Positions 1 to 9,200 of a stretch of 32,120 nt of DNA are shown here, in pieces. Origin of the DNA: Kiritimatiellota bacterium. GTDB taxonomy: Bacteria; Verrucomicrobiota; Lentisphaeria; Oligosphaerales; JAADHN01. The notes below the pieces were generated by a model. That model had not been told where the DNA came from and did no database searches. It saw only the letters and a program-made list of their open reading frames with translations. Both the position numbers and the translations under genes were made by a program. The stretch covers positions 1 through 32,120 of the forward strand of contig JAADHN010000003.1 in NCBI GenBank assembly GCA_013151865.1, in the 5' to 3' direction. Each line of letters opens with the position of its first letter. The stretch's first letter is position 1.

Positions 1-150
1 GCGGGCGAGCCGATCTCTGATCTCACGGTGGCGCGGCACGGGCTGGGACGCACCGGTTTGGGGATTGTGGTACCAGTCGTGGCTGGAGCCATGGCGAACC
101 AGCACGCATCCCATCTGCTTCAATTGCCGGATGAGGTCGACGCGTTTCAC
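1..150 (-). CDS. hicA: HicA-family mRNA interferase toxin (3' end beyond window)
   Basis: The first 50 codons are visible and the gene runs off the left edge, so the C-terminus is missing. It starts with GTG at 150-148, and that start overlaps the hicB stop by four bases (GTGA), the usual sign of translational coupling. The peptide begins VKRVDLIRQLKQMGC and carries the HicA signature GSSHDWYHN, with a histidine at residue 24, the position of the catalytic His in HicA toxins, followed by the typical PVPRHREI segment. HicA is a small double-stranded-RNA-binding-fold ribonuclease that cleaves mRNA and is neutralised by HicB. HicA proteins are usually about 60-80 residues, so only a short tail is lost. 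I am confident of the family; activity cannot be judged from a partial gene. Confidence 0.85.
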   Translation of the reverse strand, partial: MKRVDLIRQLKQMGCVLVRHGSSHDWYHNPQTGASQPVPRHREIRDRLAR

Positions 151-353
151 GAGACCTGCAACTCCGCAAGACGACGGACCCCGGGCACTTCGCCGCTCTT
201 GAGATCCTTGAGGAGGTCTCGAAGACTGTCCTCAAGCTCTTTGATCGTCTCGGCCTGCGTCCAGTAGTCCGGGTATTCTTCCAGGTACCCGAGCCACATC
301 TCCCCGTCCCGCCAGTAGATGTATCGAAGAGTATTCATGTCCATAAGGTACAC
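147..353 (-). CDS. hicB: HicB-family antitoxin
   Basis: A 68-residue protein with the compact HicB partial RNase H-like fold pattern: a strand-rich N-terminus (TLRYIYWRDGEMWLGYLEEYPD), then a helix with the HicB-typical TQAETIKELEDSLRDLLKDL. It should bind and block the HicA toxin encoded immediately downstream, the stop and start overlapping as GTGA. The chosen start is GTG at 353-351; ATG codons at 344 and 338 in the same frame are alternatives, since no strong Shine-Dalgarno decides between them. No separate C-terminal DNA-binding domain is present, so this short form may not autoregulate by itself. The order antitoxin-then-toxin is the reverse of the E. coli hicAB operon but is common elsewhere. 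Confidence 0.85.
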   Translation of the reverse strand: MYLMDMNTLRYIYWRDGEMWLGYLEEYPDYWTQAETIKELEDSLRDLLKDLKSGEVPGVRRLAELQVS

Positions 354-399
354 CGACCATCACGGCCCTTCAATCTTCTCGATCTGCCAGACAACGCCA

Positions 400-466
400 C
401 CATCACCTGACGGGGCAGCGGGGCCGACCGTCTTCGGGCGGCCGCGATGCGCTGGTCAGGTGATGG
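400..466. repeat. REP-like nested hairpin at the 3' end of the RAYT gene
   Basis: A 67-base imperfect palindrome. The outer arms at 400-410 and 456-466 are a perfect 11-bp inverted repeat (ccatcacctga / tcaggtgatgg). Inside are three further stems: 416-420 with 450-454, 422-426 with 439-443, and 428-430 with 435-437 closed by a TCTT loop; a bulge at 411-415 breaks the symmetry. The stop codon of the transposase (456-458) lies in the right arm. RAYT transposases are known to act on imperfect-palindrome REP sequences that usually flank them, so a REP/BIME-type substrate is the natural reading; a transcription terminator is the alternative, but no T-tract follows on either strand. Confidence 0.6.
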
Positions 467-942
467 ACATGTTGGATTCCGGGTTCTCCGAATCGGTTGC
501 CCACTGCATGGGATTGTCATGGATGTACTGCGTGATACGGGCCAGAGATCGGTCATTCAGGACGATGCTGTCATGAAACGATTTTTGCCAGCGAAACTGC
601 ACGTGGCTGGCCAGATGAATCGCCTTCGATGACGTTGTCTTGAACGCCCCAATCAACCCGGACAGCGATTTGCGCCTGTAGGGACCGGTTGATTTGAATC
701 AGCGCGTGAATGTGGTTCGGCATGACCACGTATGGTCCCAAAACAACATAGGGATACTGTTTTCCCAGCCACTGCCATTGTTCGTCGGCAATGGTGCCGA
801 TGCCATTCAGCACGACAGCGCCATCTTCAACGCAACCAAACCATTCAATCCGATCGTGCGTGAAGACCGTCACGAAGTACATGCCGTCACGGCTGTAATC
901 GTAGCCCGGAAGGCGATTCCGTTTGCGATCAGGTCTCTTCAT
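456..942 (-). pseudogene. REP-associated tyrosine transposase (RAYT, Y1_Tnp), frameshifted
   Basis: Two overlapping frames together make one RAYT/IS200-like HUH transposase. The first frame starts at ATG 942 (NRLPGYDYSRDGMYFVTV...) and contains the HUH pair in VVMPNHIHALIQI (His77 and His79). The family sequence then continues in the other frame, from about base 687: PYRRKSLSGLIGAFKTTSSK, then FRWQKSFHDSIVLND and the helix ITQYIHDNPMQW, whose tyrosine is the expected nucleophile. The shift lies near 680-687, where a one-base insertion (+1) in a CGGTCCC context explains the break. All known catalytic residues survive, so a single indel, programmed frameshifting or an assembly error are all possible; the simplest reading is a recently inactivated gene. 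An AGGG just before the ATG could serve as ribosome-binding site. Confidence 0.8.
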
Positions 943-1637
943 CCCTGTCTAACATTACATATTTATAGACGGATCGAAAATCATGGGATACCGTGAACCG
1001 GTACTCTACCGTAGCGCATTCAGTCGGGGCTGCAATTCCAGGGGACGAAAAAAGCCGGCGTGCGCGTAAGCCATGGAAGCCGAGCGGGACAGGCACGTCC
1101 GCCTTTGGCGGATCCCGGAGTCCCTGCTGTGCAGGGTCGCTCGGGGACTCGCTCCGTCGCCCTGCGCCCCCGCCCGGCGGGGAAGAGAGACGGAGCGCCC
1201 GAAGCGGCGCAGTGAATTCGCGTGGCGTAAGAACGCCGACTTCCGCGGCTCACGCCCCTTTTCGAACGACTCATTCTGCAATATTCTGCGCAGAGCCCAC
1301 CAGCGTTCACGCGTCTCAGTCTATTTGCCGGGCTCGGGGCGGTTTCTTTCCCTTGATCGCAGTGTTTCAGGAAGCGAGGCGGAACGGTTTGAGCCGCACT
1401 GCCTCTCGCCCTTCTCTCGGCCGGGGACCGCCGGAACCACGTGCCGCCCTGCATTGCGGGGCGTGCCGCGGGCTGGTATGTTTGGGGCTTTGGCCCTGTC
1501 GACGCCCCATGTGGGGGAGACGGGGCGGTTGCGACGCTTGCCGGCGAATCGGTTTGAGACGACAGTCGTCCCGTATCGAAGCAAACAGCGGCGAGGTCGA
1601 CTCTAAACGGACACCGGAACAACGGGGAGCCGGTCTG
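943..1637. other. Gene-free spacer with GC-rich stem-loops
   Basis: About 700 bases without a credible gene. The plus strand is open in the frame of the downstream DUF4838 gene for some 215 codons, but the translation is Arg/Pro/Gly-rich with no family resemblance, and the opposite strand is equally open, as expected for GC-rich non-coding DNA. The first 40 bases are AT-rich (around 951-980) and may hold the promoter of the transposase on the minus strand. Two hairpins at 1118-1150 and 1150-1197 are listed separately. Confidence 0.6.
1118..1197. repeat. Two adjoining GC-rich hairpins
   Basis: The first hairpin pairs 1118-1124 (gagtccc) with 1144-1150 (gggactc), with an alternative inner stem 1122-1126/1132-1136. 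The second pairs 1150-1158 (cgctccgtc) with 1189-1197 (gacggagcg), a perfect 9-bp match, and encloses a further stem 1168-1172/1178-1182. Tandem hairpins close to a RAYT gene are reminiscent of a BIME, although their sequence does not match the hairpin at 400-466. They could equally be ordinary secondary structure in high-GC DNA. Confidence 0.4.
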
Positions 1638-4600
1638 ATGTTGCAGTGCAGTTCCATTCAGGCGCTGGGTGTGATTGCGGCGGCCTTGTCGGGCTATCCG
1701 ACGGTTGAGGGCGCGGCATTCGCGTCGCCGGTATTTCAGTTGGACTTCGACAAGGGGGTCGAGGCCCGGGACCGGTCGGGCAATATCGTGCGCCCCACTA
1801 CGGTCAAGAACGCCAGGTTTGCGCCGGGATTGCGGGGCAAGGCCCTGGTTGCCGACTCCGCCCTGCTCGTGTACCCGGCCTCGGTACTACCCCGGGACAG
1901 CGGAACGGTGCTGGCGGTGGTGTCGCCGCTGAAGAACGGCACAAGCCGGAAAGCTTGGATGGCATTCTGCGGTCCGGCGGAAAAGTGGGGAATTCGCGGC
2001 GTCCCCCGGCTCTGGCGCTGGAACGGGCAACCCCGATTCGACATGGACGGCGGCCCGATGGCCGTGTACGGAGGCGGGACGGACGGTTTCGACTGGAAAG
2101 TGGGCAAGTGGCATGTATTCGCCGGGACTTGGGACCGGAAGACGGGACGTTTGGCCTTGTACCTGGACGGGCGTCTGATAGGTTCGAAAGCTGTCGCCCC
2201 TTGGAAACCGGAAGCGACCCCGGGCTTCGCCGTAGGCTGGGCGCGAAACCTCGACAATCGAGCTACCGACTGGGCCCAGTCCCTGATCGACTCCGTCACC
2301 GTGTACGACCGGGCGCTGCCGATGCTTGCCGTGGCTTTGGAGACTCGCCGGCTGGGCGTGTATCCGCATCTGCCGCCCTCGGTGCCGGCCCACCCGGGAT
2401 GGTCCAACACCCTGGCCCCGAACGGGCCGAAGGGGCCCGAGCTGGTCTTGGCCGAGAACGGCAAACCCCGGTACACGGTCCTGCTTCCGGCGCAACCGAC
2501 CAGCATGGAAGTCAAGGCGGCCTTGGATCTGACCGAATGGTTGTACGCCATGACCGGTGCGAAGTTCGCCATCGCGACCGAGCCCGATGCACCCGACGGC
2601 CCGGTGATCGGCATCGGCCGGACGAAACGGTGCGCAGGCGCCGAGCCGCCCGGTTGGGATCGGGATCTCGGGCGCGAGGGGATCGGCATCGGCGTTTCGG
2701 GGCGAGATCTGTTTCTCTGGGGCGGTTCGGGTCGCGGAATCATCAATGCGGTGTACGCCTTACTCGAAGAAGACTTGGGATGCCGGTGGTATTCCCGGGG
2801 TACGGCGACGATCCCGAAACACGCGACTCTCCGCTTCCGCCCGGTCCCGAGGACGTTCGCGCCGATCCTCGAAATCCGCGACCCGTTCTACTGGGACGCG
2901 TTCGAGGCGGACTGGTCTTTGCGCAACCGGACCAATGCCCCCAGCGCCGCGGTCCCGGACGAGTTCGGCGGTCGCGTGCACTACTCCGGCGGGTTTTTCG
3001 TGCACACGTTCAATCGACTCGTACCGCCCAAGAAGTATTTCAAAGCACACCCAGAATACTTCAGTGAAATCGGCGGAAAACGTGTTCCCCGCCAACTCTG
3101 CCTCACCAATCCCGATGTTTTGCGGATTGCCGTCGCGAAAGTTCGAGACGTGCTGCGCACCGATCCCGCCGAACTCATCAGTGTCTCGCCAAACGACGGC
3201 AAAGGGTATTGCGAATGCGCCAAGTGCAGGGCCATCGATGACGCGGAAGGCACGCACGCCGGCACGCTCCTGCGATTCGTCAATGCGATCGCGGATTCGG
3301 TCCGGACCGAGTTTCCGGATGTGAAGATTTCCACGTTGGCCTACCTCGGCACCGTGCAGCCCCCCAAGACCGTCCGTCCCCGGGACAACGTCGTGATCCG
3401 TCTTTGCACCGACCGCCACGCCTGGGGGCACGAATTCCAGTTTGTGACCGAGACCGACGAATTCAGCGGCGCCATGAAAGCCTGGAGCGAGATCGGAGCG
3501 ACCATCAACATCTGGGACTACACCACGAACTTCAGTCATTACAGTCTGCCGTTCCCGAACATGCCGCTGGTCACGCAGAATGTGCGGTGGATGATTGCGC
3601 ACAACGCACGGGGCATCATGCTGCAGGGCGCGTATCAGAGTCCCGGTTCGGCACGCGGGCCGTTGCGTTGTTGGGTGTGGGCGAAACAACTTTGGGCCCC
3701 ATCTTTGAACACGCGCGACCTGATCCGCGACTTCACCTACGGTTTCTATGGTGAAGCCGCAGACCCCATGCAACAATACAACGAACTCTTATGGCGGCTG
3801 TGGGAACGGGAGTATATGGGGGCCCTGCGCCAAGTGGGCGGCATCCGTTTTCCGCCGGATTCAAAGTTCTTCACCGTCGACTTCGCTCGCAAAGCCACCG
3901 CCTTATTCGCCGCGGCCGAAAGCCTCGCGAAGCATCCGGAAGTGAAGCGACGCGTGCGCCTGGCCAAGTTTTCCCTTCTCTACCTGAAACTGGCGCGTGG
4001 TCCGGATTTCTTGCCGGGCGAGGATTATGCGGCGCTCTGCGACGAGTTTGCGGCCATTGCCGAGGAACAGCACATCACTCATTTGTGGGAAGGCGGCGGA
4101 GGTCGCAACGGACAGGTGGCCCGGAAACTCGCGTACTGGCGGGGGTTGATCAAAGCGCGTAAGATGAAAACAGAGGTCTTGCGCATCGGCCCTGTGTGCA
4201 TGTTTCAGCCCGATCCGAACAACGTCGGCGAAAAGGAGGGGTGGTACCGGGCGGACTTCGCGGACCTGGGCTGGGCCAGAATCCGGTGCGGCGAACCCGG
4301 CGGTTGGAACAAGCAGGGCTTTCCCAATCTCACCGGGGCCGGATGGTATCGGATCCGATTCGATGTGCCGAAAGACTTCGGCAAGGACCGGATGGTCCGT
4401 GTCTTTGTCGGCGCCGCGGACGAAGATGCCGTGTTCTATTTGAACGGCGAGAAGGTGTTCGAGCACACCTGTGCGTCGACGGGCCTGACGCCGGAGCAGA
4501 TTTGGGACAGGCCGTTTCTGTTTGACCCGGGACCACTGCTCGAACGAGGCGTGGAGAACCTGCTGGCAGTGCGCGTCTACAATCGTTTCGCCATGGGCGG

Positions 4601-4691
4601 CATTTGGAAACCCGTGCTCCTGGTCGCCGGCAAGGAACTCCCAAAGCCCGAATTGATTCTGGAAGCCGTCCGGCCGCGAGAAAAGAAATAG
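1638..4691 (+). CDS. Secreted LamG / GH67-like / DUF4838 protein
   Basis: A 1017-residue exported protein, probably acting on uronate- or amino-sugar-containing glycans outside the cytoplasm; the exact reaction is unknown. The start is ATG 1638, preceded by GGGGAG at a good distance and opening a signal peptide (residues 1-30, ending around AAFA). Next come a LamG/concanavalin-like sandwich (about 33-235), a segment resembling the N-terminal domain of alpha-glucuronidases (about 268-400, ELVLAENGKPRYTVLLP... and IGIGRT), and the DUF4838 domain (about 410-690) with its hallmark SVSPNDGKGYCECAKC at 515-530. A helical region follows, then a C-terminal galactose-binding-like sandwich (about 890-1017) of the type found at the ends of GH2-like enzymes. 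The amidohydrolase gene begins 115 bases downstream on the same strand. DUF4838 is related to the GH67/GH20 barrel class; hydrolase activity is inferred, not shown. Confidence 0.85.
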   Translation: MLQCSSIQALGVIAAALSGYPTVEGAAFASPVFQLDFDKGVEARDRSGNIVRPTTVKNARFAPGLRGKALVADSALLVYPASVLPRDSGTVLAVVSPLKNGTSRKAWMAFCGPAEKWGIRGVPRLWRWNGQPRFDMDGGPMAVYGGGTDGFDWKVGKWHVFAGTWDRKTGRLALYLDGRLIGSKAVAPWKPEATPGFAVGWARNLDNRATDWAQSLIDSVTVYDRALPMLAVALETRRLGVYPHLPPSVPAHPGWSNTLAPNGPKGPELVLAENGKPRYTVLLPAQPTSMEVKAALDLTEWLYAMTGAKFAIATEPDAPDGPVIGIGRTKRCAGAEPPGWDRDLGREGIGIGVSGRDLFLWGGSGRGIINAVYALLEEDLGCRWYSRGTATIPKHATLRFRPVPRTFAPILEIRDPFYWDAFEADWSLRNRTNAPSAAVPDEFGGRVHYSGGFFVHTFNRLVPPKKYFKAHPEYFSEIGGKRVPRQLCLTNPDVLRIAVAKVRDVLRTDPAELISVSPNDGKGYCECAKCRAIDDAEGTHAGTLLRFVNAIADSVRTEFPDVKISTLAYLGTVQPPKTVRPRDNVVIRLCTDRHAWGHEFQFVTETDEFSGAMKAWSEIGATINIWDYTTNFSHYSLPFPNMPLVTQNVRWMIAHNARGIMLQGAYQSPGSARGPLRCWVWAKQLWAPSLNTRDLIRDFTYGFYGEAADPMQQYNELLWRLWEREYMGALRQVGGIRFPPDSKFFTVDFARKATALFAAAESLAKHPEVKRRVRLAKFSLLYLKLARGPDFLPGEDYAALCDEFAAIAEEQHITHLWEGGGGRNGQVARKLAYWRGLIKARKMKTEVLRIGPVCMFQPDPNNVGEKEGWYRADFADLGWARIRCGEPGGWNKQGFPNLTGAGWYRIRFDVPKDFGKDRMVRVFVGAADEDAVFYLNGEKVFEHTCASTGLTPEQIWDRPFLFDPGPLLERGVENLLAVRVYNRFAMGGIWKPVLLVAGKELPKPELILEAVRPREKK

Positions 4692-4806
4692 CCGTGCTTC
4701 AGGTGCTCCGTATTTCCTGCGGTCGCGGGGTCGGGAGCGAATGCATGGCGGGAGCGGACAGATTGCGTGCTTGGGGTGCGACATCGCACCCCCGAAAGGG
4801 CTTGCC

Positions 4807-6000
4807 ATGACCGAAACGAAAGCGATCCTCCACGCCACTCTGATCGACGGGACGGGTGCTCCGCCGTCGGCGGACAGCGCTGTTGTCGTTCGCGGGCAAC
4901 GCGTCGAGGCCGTGGGACATGCGGACGAACTCGCGATTCCGCCGGATGCGGAGGTCGTCGACGCTGCCGGGACGTGGCTGATGCCGGGCATTATCGAAGC
5001 CCATGCGCACGTAGGGGGGGACGGCAAGGCCCAGCAAGTGTTGCGCCTGTCGCTGCAACGCGGGATCACGACAGTCTGCAGTGTATCCGCCAACACTTCG
5101 GGGATTGAACTCAGCAGGGCCATCGAAGCGGGATGGGTTCGGGGCTGCGCCCGCCTGATTCCGGCCTGCGTGGTCTCCTGCACGCATGGCCATGTCAGGT
5201 TCAGGACGGCGGACGGTCCATGGGAAGTGCGCAAGGCCGTGCGAGAGACGGTATCGGCCGGCGCGCGTTTCATCAAGACCGCAGCTTCCGGAGGGTTCTG
5301 GGCCGAGAACGAGACGTGCGCGGCGCGGAACTACACGTACGAAGAATTGGAGGCCCTCGTGGACGAGGCCCATGCCTGGGACATCCCGGTGGCGGTGCAC
5401 TGCCACACCCAACCGGGTCTCGATTACTGCATTCGCGCCGGGGCGGACCAGATTCACCACGGCGCATTCATCGACGAAGTCGCGGTTCGCGGAATGGCGG
5501 AGAAGGGCATTTTCTTCATTCCCACGCTGGCCGTCACCTGCCAGCGCAATATCGACGCCTCCGGCGCCGAGCGTCCGTGGATGGTCCGTGAAATGCAAGA
5601 TTCCCAGCTCGTCCACCGGGAGGGCGTGCGCCTCGCTCGCGAACTCGGAGTGAAAGTGGGCGTCGGCACGGACTATCCCGGTGGGCACTGGTGGCAAATC
5701 GGCGAGCGCACCATGGTCGAACTCCAGGAATTGGTCGCCTGCGGGTACACGCCCATGGAAGCCCTTGTCGCGGCGACGCGCACCAATGCCGCGGCCTTCC
5801 GGCTGCTCGACGACCTGGGCACACTCGAACCCGGGAAGCGGGCCGACCTCGTGCTTGTAAGCGGCAATCCTTTGGACGATATCTCCCTGTTGGCACGGCC
5901 GGAGAATATTCTCCTGGTCATGAAAGACGGTGTGGTCGAAGCCACGGAAGAGACGTACAAGCGCCACTATCGGGTCAAGGAAGCGCAACCGGATGCATGA
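4807..6000 (+). CDS. Metal-dependent amidohydrolase (imidazolonepropionase/prolidase-like)
   Basis: A 397-residue member of the amidohydrolase superfamily, which hydrolyses C-N bonds in cyclic amides, dipeptides or related compounds; the substrate cannot be read from sequence. The ligands of a binuclear metal site are all in place: HxH in EAHAHVGG (His66, His68), the candidate carboxylated lysine Lys157 in FIKTAASGG, HCH at 198-200, HH at 217-218, and the late aspartate Asp289 in VGVGTDYPGG. A C-terminal beta-sandwich return (LEPGKRADLVLVSGNPLDD) completes the typical fold. The start at 4807 has GAAAGGG upstream; the frame stays open back to 4741 but that extension looks non-coding. No signal peptide is visible, so it is likely cytoplasmic. 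It follows the DUF4838 gene by 115 bases and may be co-transcribed. Confidence 0.88.
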   Translation: MTETKAILHATLIDGTGAPPSADSAVVVRGQRVEAVGHADELAIPPDAEVVDAAGTWLMPGIIEAHAHVGGDGKAQQVLRLSLQRGITTVCSVSANTSGIELSRAIEAGWVRGCARLIPACVVSCTHGHVRFRTADGPWEVRKAVRETVSAGARFIKTAASGGFWAENETCAARNYTYEELEALVDEAHAWDIPVAVHCHTQPGLDYCIRAGADQIHHGAFIDEVAVRGMAEKGIFFIPTLAVTCQRNIDASGAERPWMVREMQDSQLVHREGVRLARELGVKVGVGTDYPGGHWWQIGERTMVELQELVACGYTPMEALVAATRTNAAAFRLLDDLGTLEPGKRADLVLVSGNPLDDISLLARPENILLVMKDGVVEATEETYKRHYRVKEAQPDA

Positions 6001-6072
6001 AACATTTCTCTAACCCATGCTCCCGGTACTGACAAGTTCAGAATGAAAAAACCGGAGGCCGACGGTCGGGCA

Positions 6073-6151
6073 GCCGGAGTTACCCACAGTCGGCAACTCG
6101 GCTCCGACGAGTGACTTGCGACCCATTCTCGCCCCTATGGATAACTCCGGC
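6073..6151. repeat. Intergenic inverted repeat
   Basis: A perfect 10-bp inverted repeat, gccggagtta (6073-6082) and taactccggc (6142-6151), extended by further pairs after one mismatch. The loop contains a smaller actcg/cgagt stem around 6096-6112. It lies in the 265-base gap between the amidohydrolase and the beta-helix gene. Possible roles are an mRNA 3'-end structure or a repeat element; no T-tract follows. Confidence 0.45.
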
Positions 6152-6177
6152 GACGGGGGTGGGGAGAGGTCAGCTCG

Positions 6178-6205
6178 GCGCGTAACGCGCTTTTACAGTG
6201 ACTGT
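6178..6205 (+). terminator. Short stem-loop with T4, followed by an 11-bp palindrome
   Basis: Positions 6178-6182 (gcgcg) pair with 6186-6190 (cgcgc) around a TAA loop and are followed by TTTT at 6191-6194, a minimal intrinsic-terminator layout reading rightward after the amidohydrolase gene. Directly after it, acagt-g-actgt (6195-6205) is a perfect palindrome that could be a small operator for the gene starting at 6266. Both are short, so chance is a real possibility. Confidence 0.3.
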
Positions 6206-6265
6206 TACGGCGAAATGTCTTGGTGAAAATCGACAGAACCCATGCCCCCTTTCCGGAGACCGATC

Positions 6266-9200
6266 ATGAAACCGCTTTCTGCACGACCGGAATCCGCGAC
6301 CCGGGCCCTGTCGCGGTCCCGCTCGGCCCTTCTCTTCTTGCGGGTCCACGCCTGTGCGGCGTTTGTCTGGAGCGGCACGGCCGCCGCTCGGTCGTGGTAC
6401 GTCAGCCCCACGGGCGACGACCGCGCTGCGGGAACGCGGCAGGCGCCGTTTCGGACCCTTGCCCGCGCCGCCGCCGTCGTCCGGCCCGGGGATGTCTGCC
6501 GGGTCCGGGCCGGCACATACCGGGAAACGGTCACACTACGCCGATCGGGAACCAAGGACAGCCCGATTCGATTCGAAGCCATGCCGGGCGAGCGCGTCGT
6601 TCTCAGCGGTGCGGAACCATTGTCCGGCAGGTGGGAACGGTACCGGGGGCGCATCTTCCGGACCAAGGTACAGCGGGAGTTCGATCAACTCTTCGTGGAC
6701 GGGCGCATGATGATCGAGGCCCGGTGGCCCAATGCCACGCTGGACACTCTTTGGGACCGGACCACATGGGCAAGAGCCGAACCGGGCAGCCGGTACGGCA
6801 AGATTGTCTGCCCGGCCCTGGCTGCGACGGGGATCGACTGGACGGGCGCCGTCGCGATGTTGAACGTGGCACACCAGTTTTACACATGGACTCGACCGGT
6901 CGTTGCATCAAAGTCGGGGCAGGACTATTTCCTGTATCCGAAGGACTTGGGCAAAAGTATCGAGTACCGGTACGGCACGAAGACCCGGGTCTGGGCCGAC
7001 GACCGTTTCTACCTATTCGGAAAGCTCGAAGCGTTGGACGCACCCGGCGAGTGGTACCTCGACCGCAAGAACCGCACCCTGTACTTGTGGACCGAGGACG
7101 GGGGAGACCCGGCCGGCAAGCGCGTGGAGGTCAAGCAGCGGGATTACGCTTTTGTCGCCGAAGGCTGCAATTATATCCAGCTTGACGGGTTTCACTTTTT
7201 CGGCGCGGCATTTCTATTCAAGCCGTCGTCCAACCACTGCCTGGTGGAGAACTGTCACCTCCTGTACCCCTGCTACGCGCGCGAACTCAGCGAATTGAAT
7301 CCGGGCCGGTCCCGGGCCAAAACGGTACGGGCCGCCATGTTCGGCGACTTCAATGTCATCCGCAACTGCAGCCTCGGCTACACGCCGACTGCGGGTTTTT
7401 TCCTGAGCGGCCGTCAGGTCCGAATCGAGAATTGCCGGGTCCACCACGTTTGCTGGAGCGGGTCGCTGCTGTATGCTCCCATCCTCACTGCCGCTCGGCG
7501 TCGTCCGGAGTCCGACGGACCCGAGCCGGGGGCGGTGATCCGCGGGAACACAATCTTCAACTGCGGCAACGCAGCGCTCTGCTTTCGGGGCCAACCCACG
7601 GTCATCGAGTACAACCACGTCTACGAGGGCGGTCTGCTCTGCAAAGACGTGGCACTCGTCTACACGGGCGGTCCGACCTGTGCAGACAGTGTCGTACGCT
7701 ATAACTGGGTCCACGGCTGCCGCACGGAAAGCGGCGGCGGCCTCGGCATTCGGGGCGACGATCAGACTCGCAAACTCACTGTGCACCACAATGTCGTCTG
7801 GGATTGCGGCGCGGCGGGCATCATCGTCAAGGGCGACTTCAACCGGGTGGACAACAACACGGTCCTGTATATCGGCACGCGCAGACGCCCCGGCGCTTTT
7901 CTGAACATGCCCACGCGCCCGGAACCCCGGAAGCCATGGCGCAAACAATTCCCGTTGCTCGAAGTCCAGAACTCACGCAGCGAGATATTCAACAATGCGG
8001 CGCGAACCTGCTATGCCAACCGGTCCCGGCAGACGCCGTTTCCGGCCGGTGCGAACTTCGCAAACAACTATGCCGGTCCGGACCCGGGTTTGGCCGATCC
8101 GGCGCACCTGGACTTCCGCCCCCGGGCGGATTCGCCTCTTGTCGACGCCGGCCGGGTCATTCCGGGCATCACGGACCGTTTTCGCGGCAAGGCGCCGGAC
8201 ATCGGGGCGTACGAGTTCGGCGGTGCGCACTGGAAACCGGGTTGCCGCAACGGCGTGCTGGTCTGCCCTCCCGACGGCGACGCCCGGACGACGGTTCGAG
8301 TCGCTTTGCTCATGCCCCCGCTTCGGCCCGTAACACTCCGGGCGACGCCGTCCGGTGCGGAGTTGCATTTCGACGCCACGAACTGGGCACGGCCGCAACC
8401 GCTTCCCAGTCCTGCCGGGCGACCTTTGCGCTTGTCCGTCGAAGGCTGGGGCGAAGTCGCCTGTACTCCGACTGCCGCACCGCAACGGCGGCTGTTCCCG
8501 GAACCGGAGGTCGGACCTGTTCGGCCCATCGACCACCGATTCAATACGTTGCTGTATCCGGCGAACGCCCACGCACCTCAACGGTCGCTTCGTCCGGTTG
8601 CCCGTGCATTCCGTGCCCCGAAACCCGTGACTGTGGACGGACGGATCGACGGGAATGAATGGCCCGGGGACATTCCGGCAAGGCGCCTTCAGCTGGTGGG
8701 ACTGTCCGGCGAGCAAGCCACAGCAGCCGGGACGGTCCGGATTATGTTCGACGAACGTCGGCTTTACATCGCTTTCGCCCTCACCGGCCAGCCGAGCGCG
8801 GTCTCCCCGGGGGGACCGGAATGGGGGCGGGACGACGGCGTCGAAGTGGACCTCCAGGCCGTTATCGGGAACCGGCTCGGGCAGACCGTGGTGTTGCACG
8901 GGTATCCGTCCGGCGCCGTCGCAGCCGAACCCCCCGAACCGGTGCGGAAACCCGCTCCCGAATTCGCCCGGATGGTTCGTTATGCCGCACGGCCCGCGCC
9001 CGATGGCTGGACCGCCGAGTTCAGTATCCTGTTCGCGGCGTTCGGCGCGGAGAGCGGAGAACTCCGGCGAATCCGGTTCAATGTCGGCGCGCGCGTCAAC
9101 CGCGCCGCGGGCGGCCCCTGGTTCGCCTGGGTCCGGACCGGCGGCGCCAACTATCGCCTCGATGCGGCCGGAGACTTGGTGTGGCGGCCGAGCTGCAGCG

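Noticed and set aside
993-1637. N-terminal extension of the DUF4838 protein by about 215 residues
   Set aside because: The translation is low-complexity Arg/Pro/Gly with no family resemblance, whereas ATG 1638 has a Shine-Dalgarno and starts a signal peptide.
4699-5988. A 429-codon minus-strand open frame
   Set aside because: It is antisense to the amidohydrolase, which has all its metal ligands in frame.
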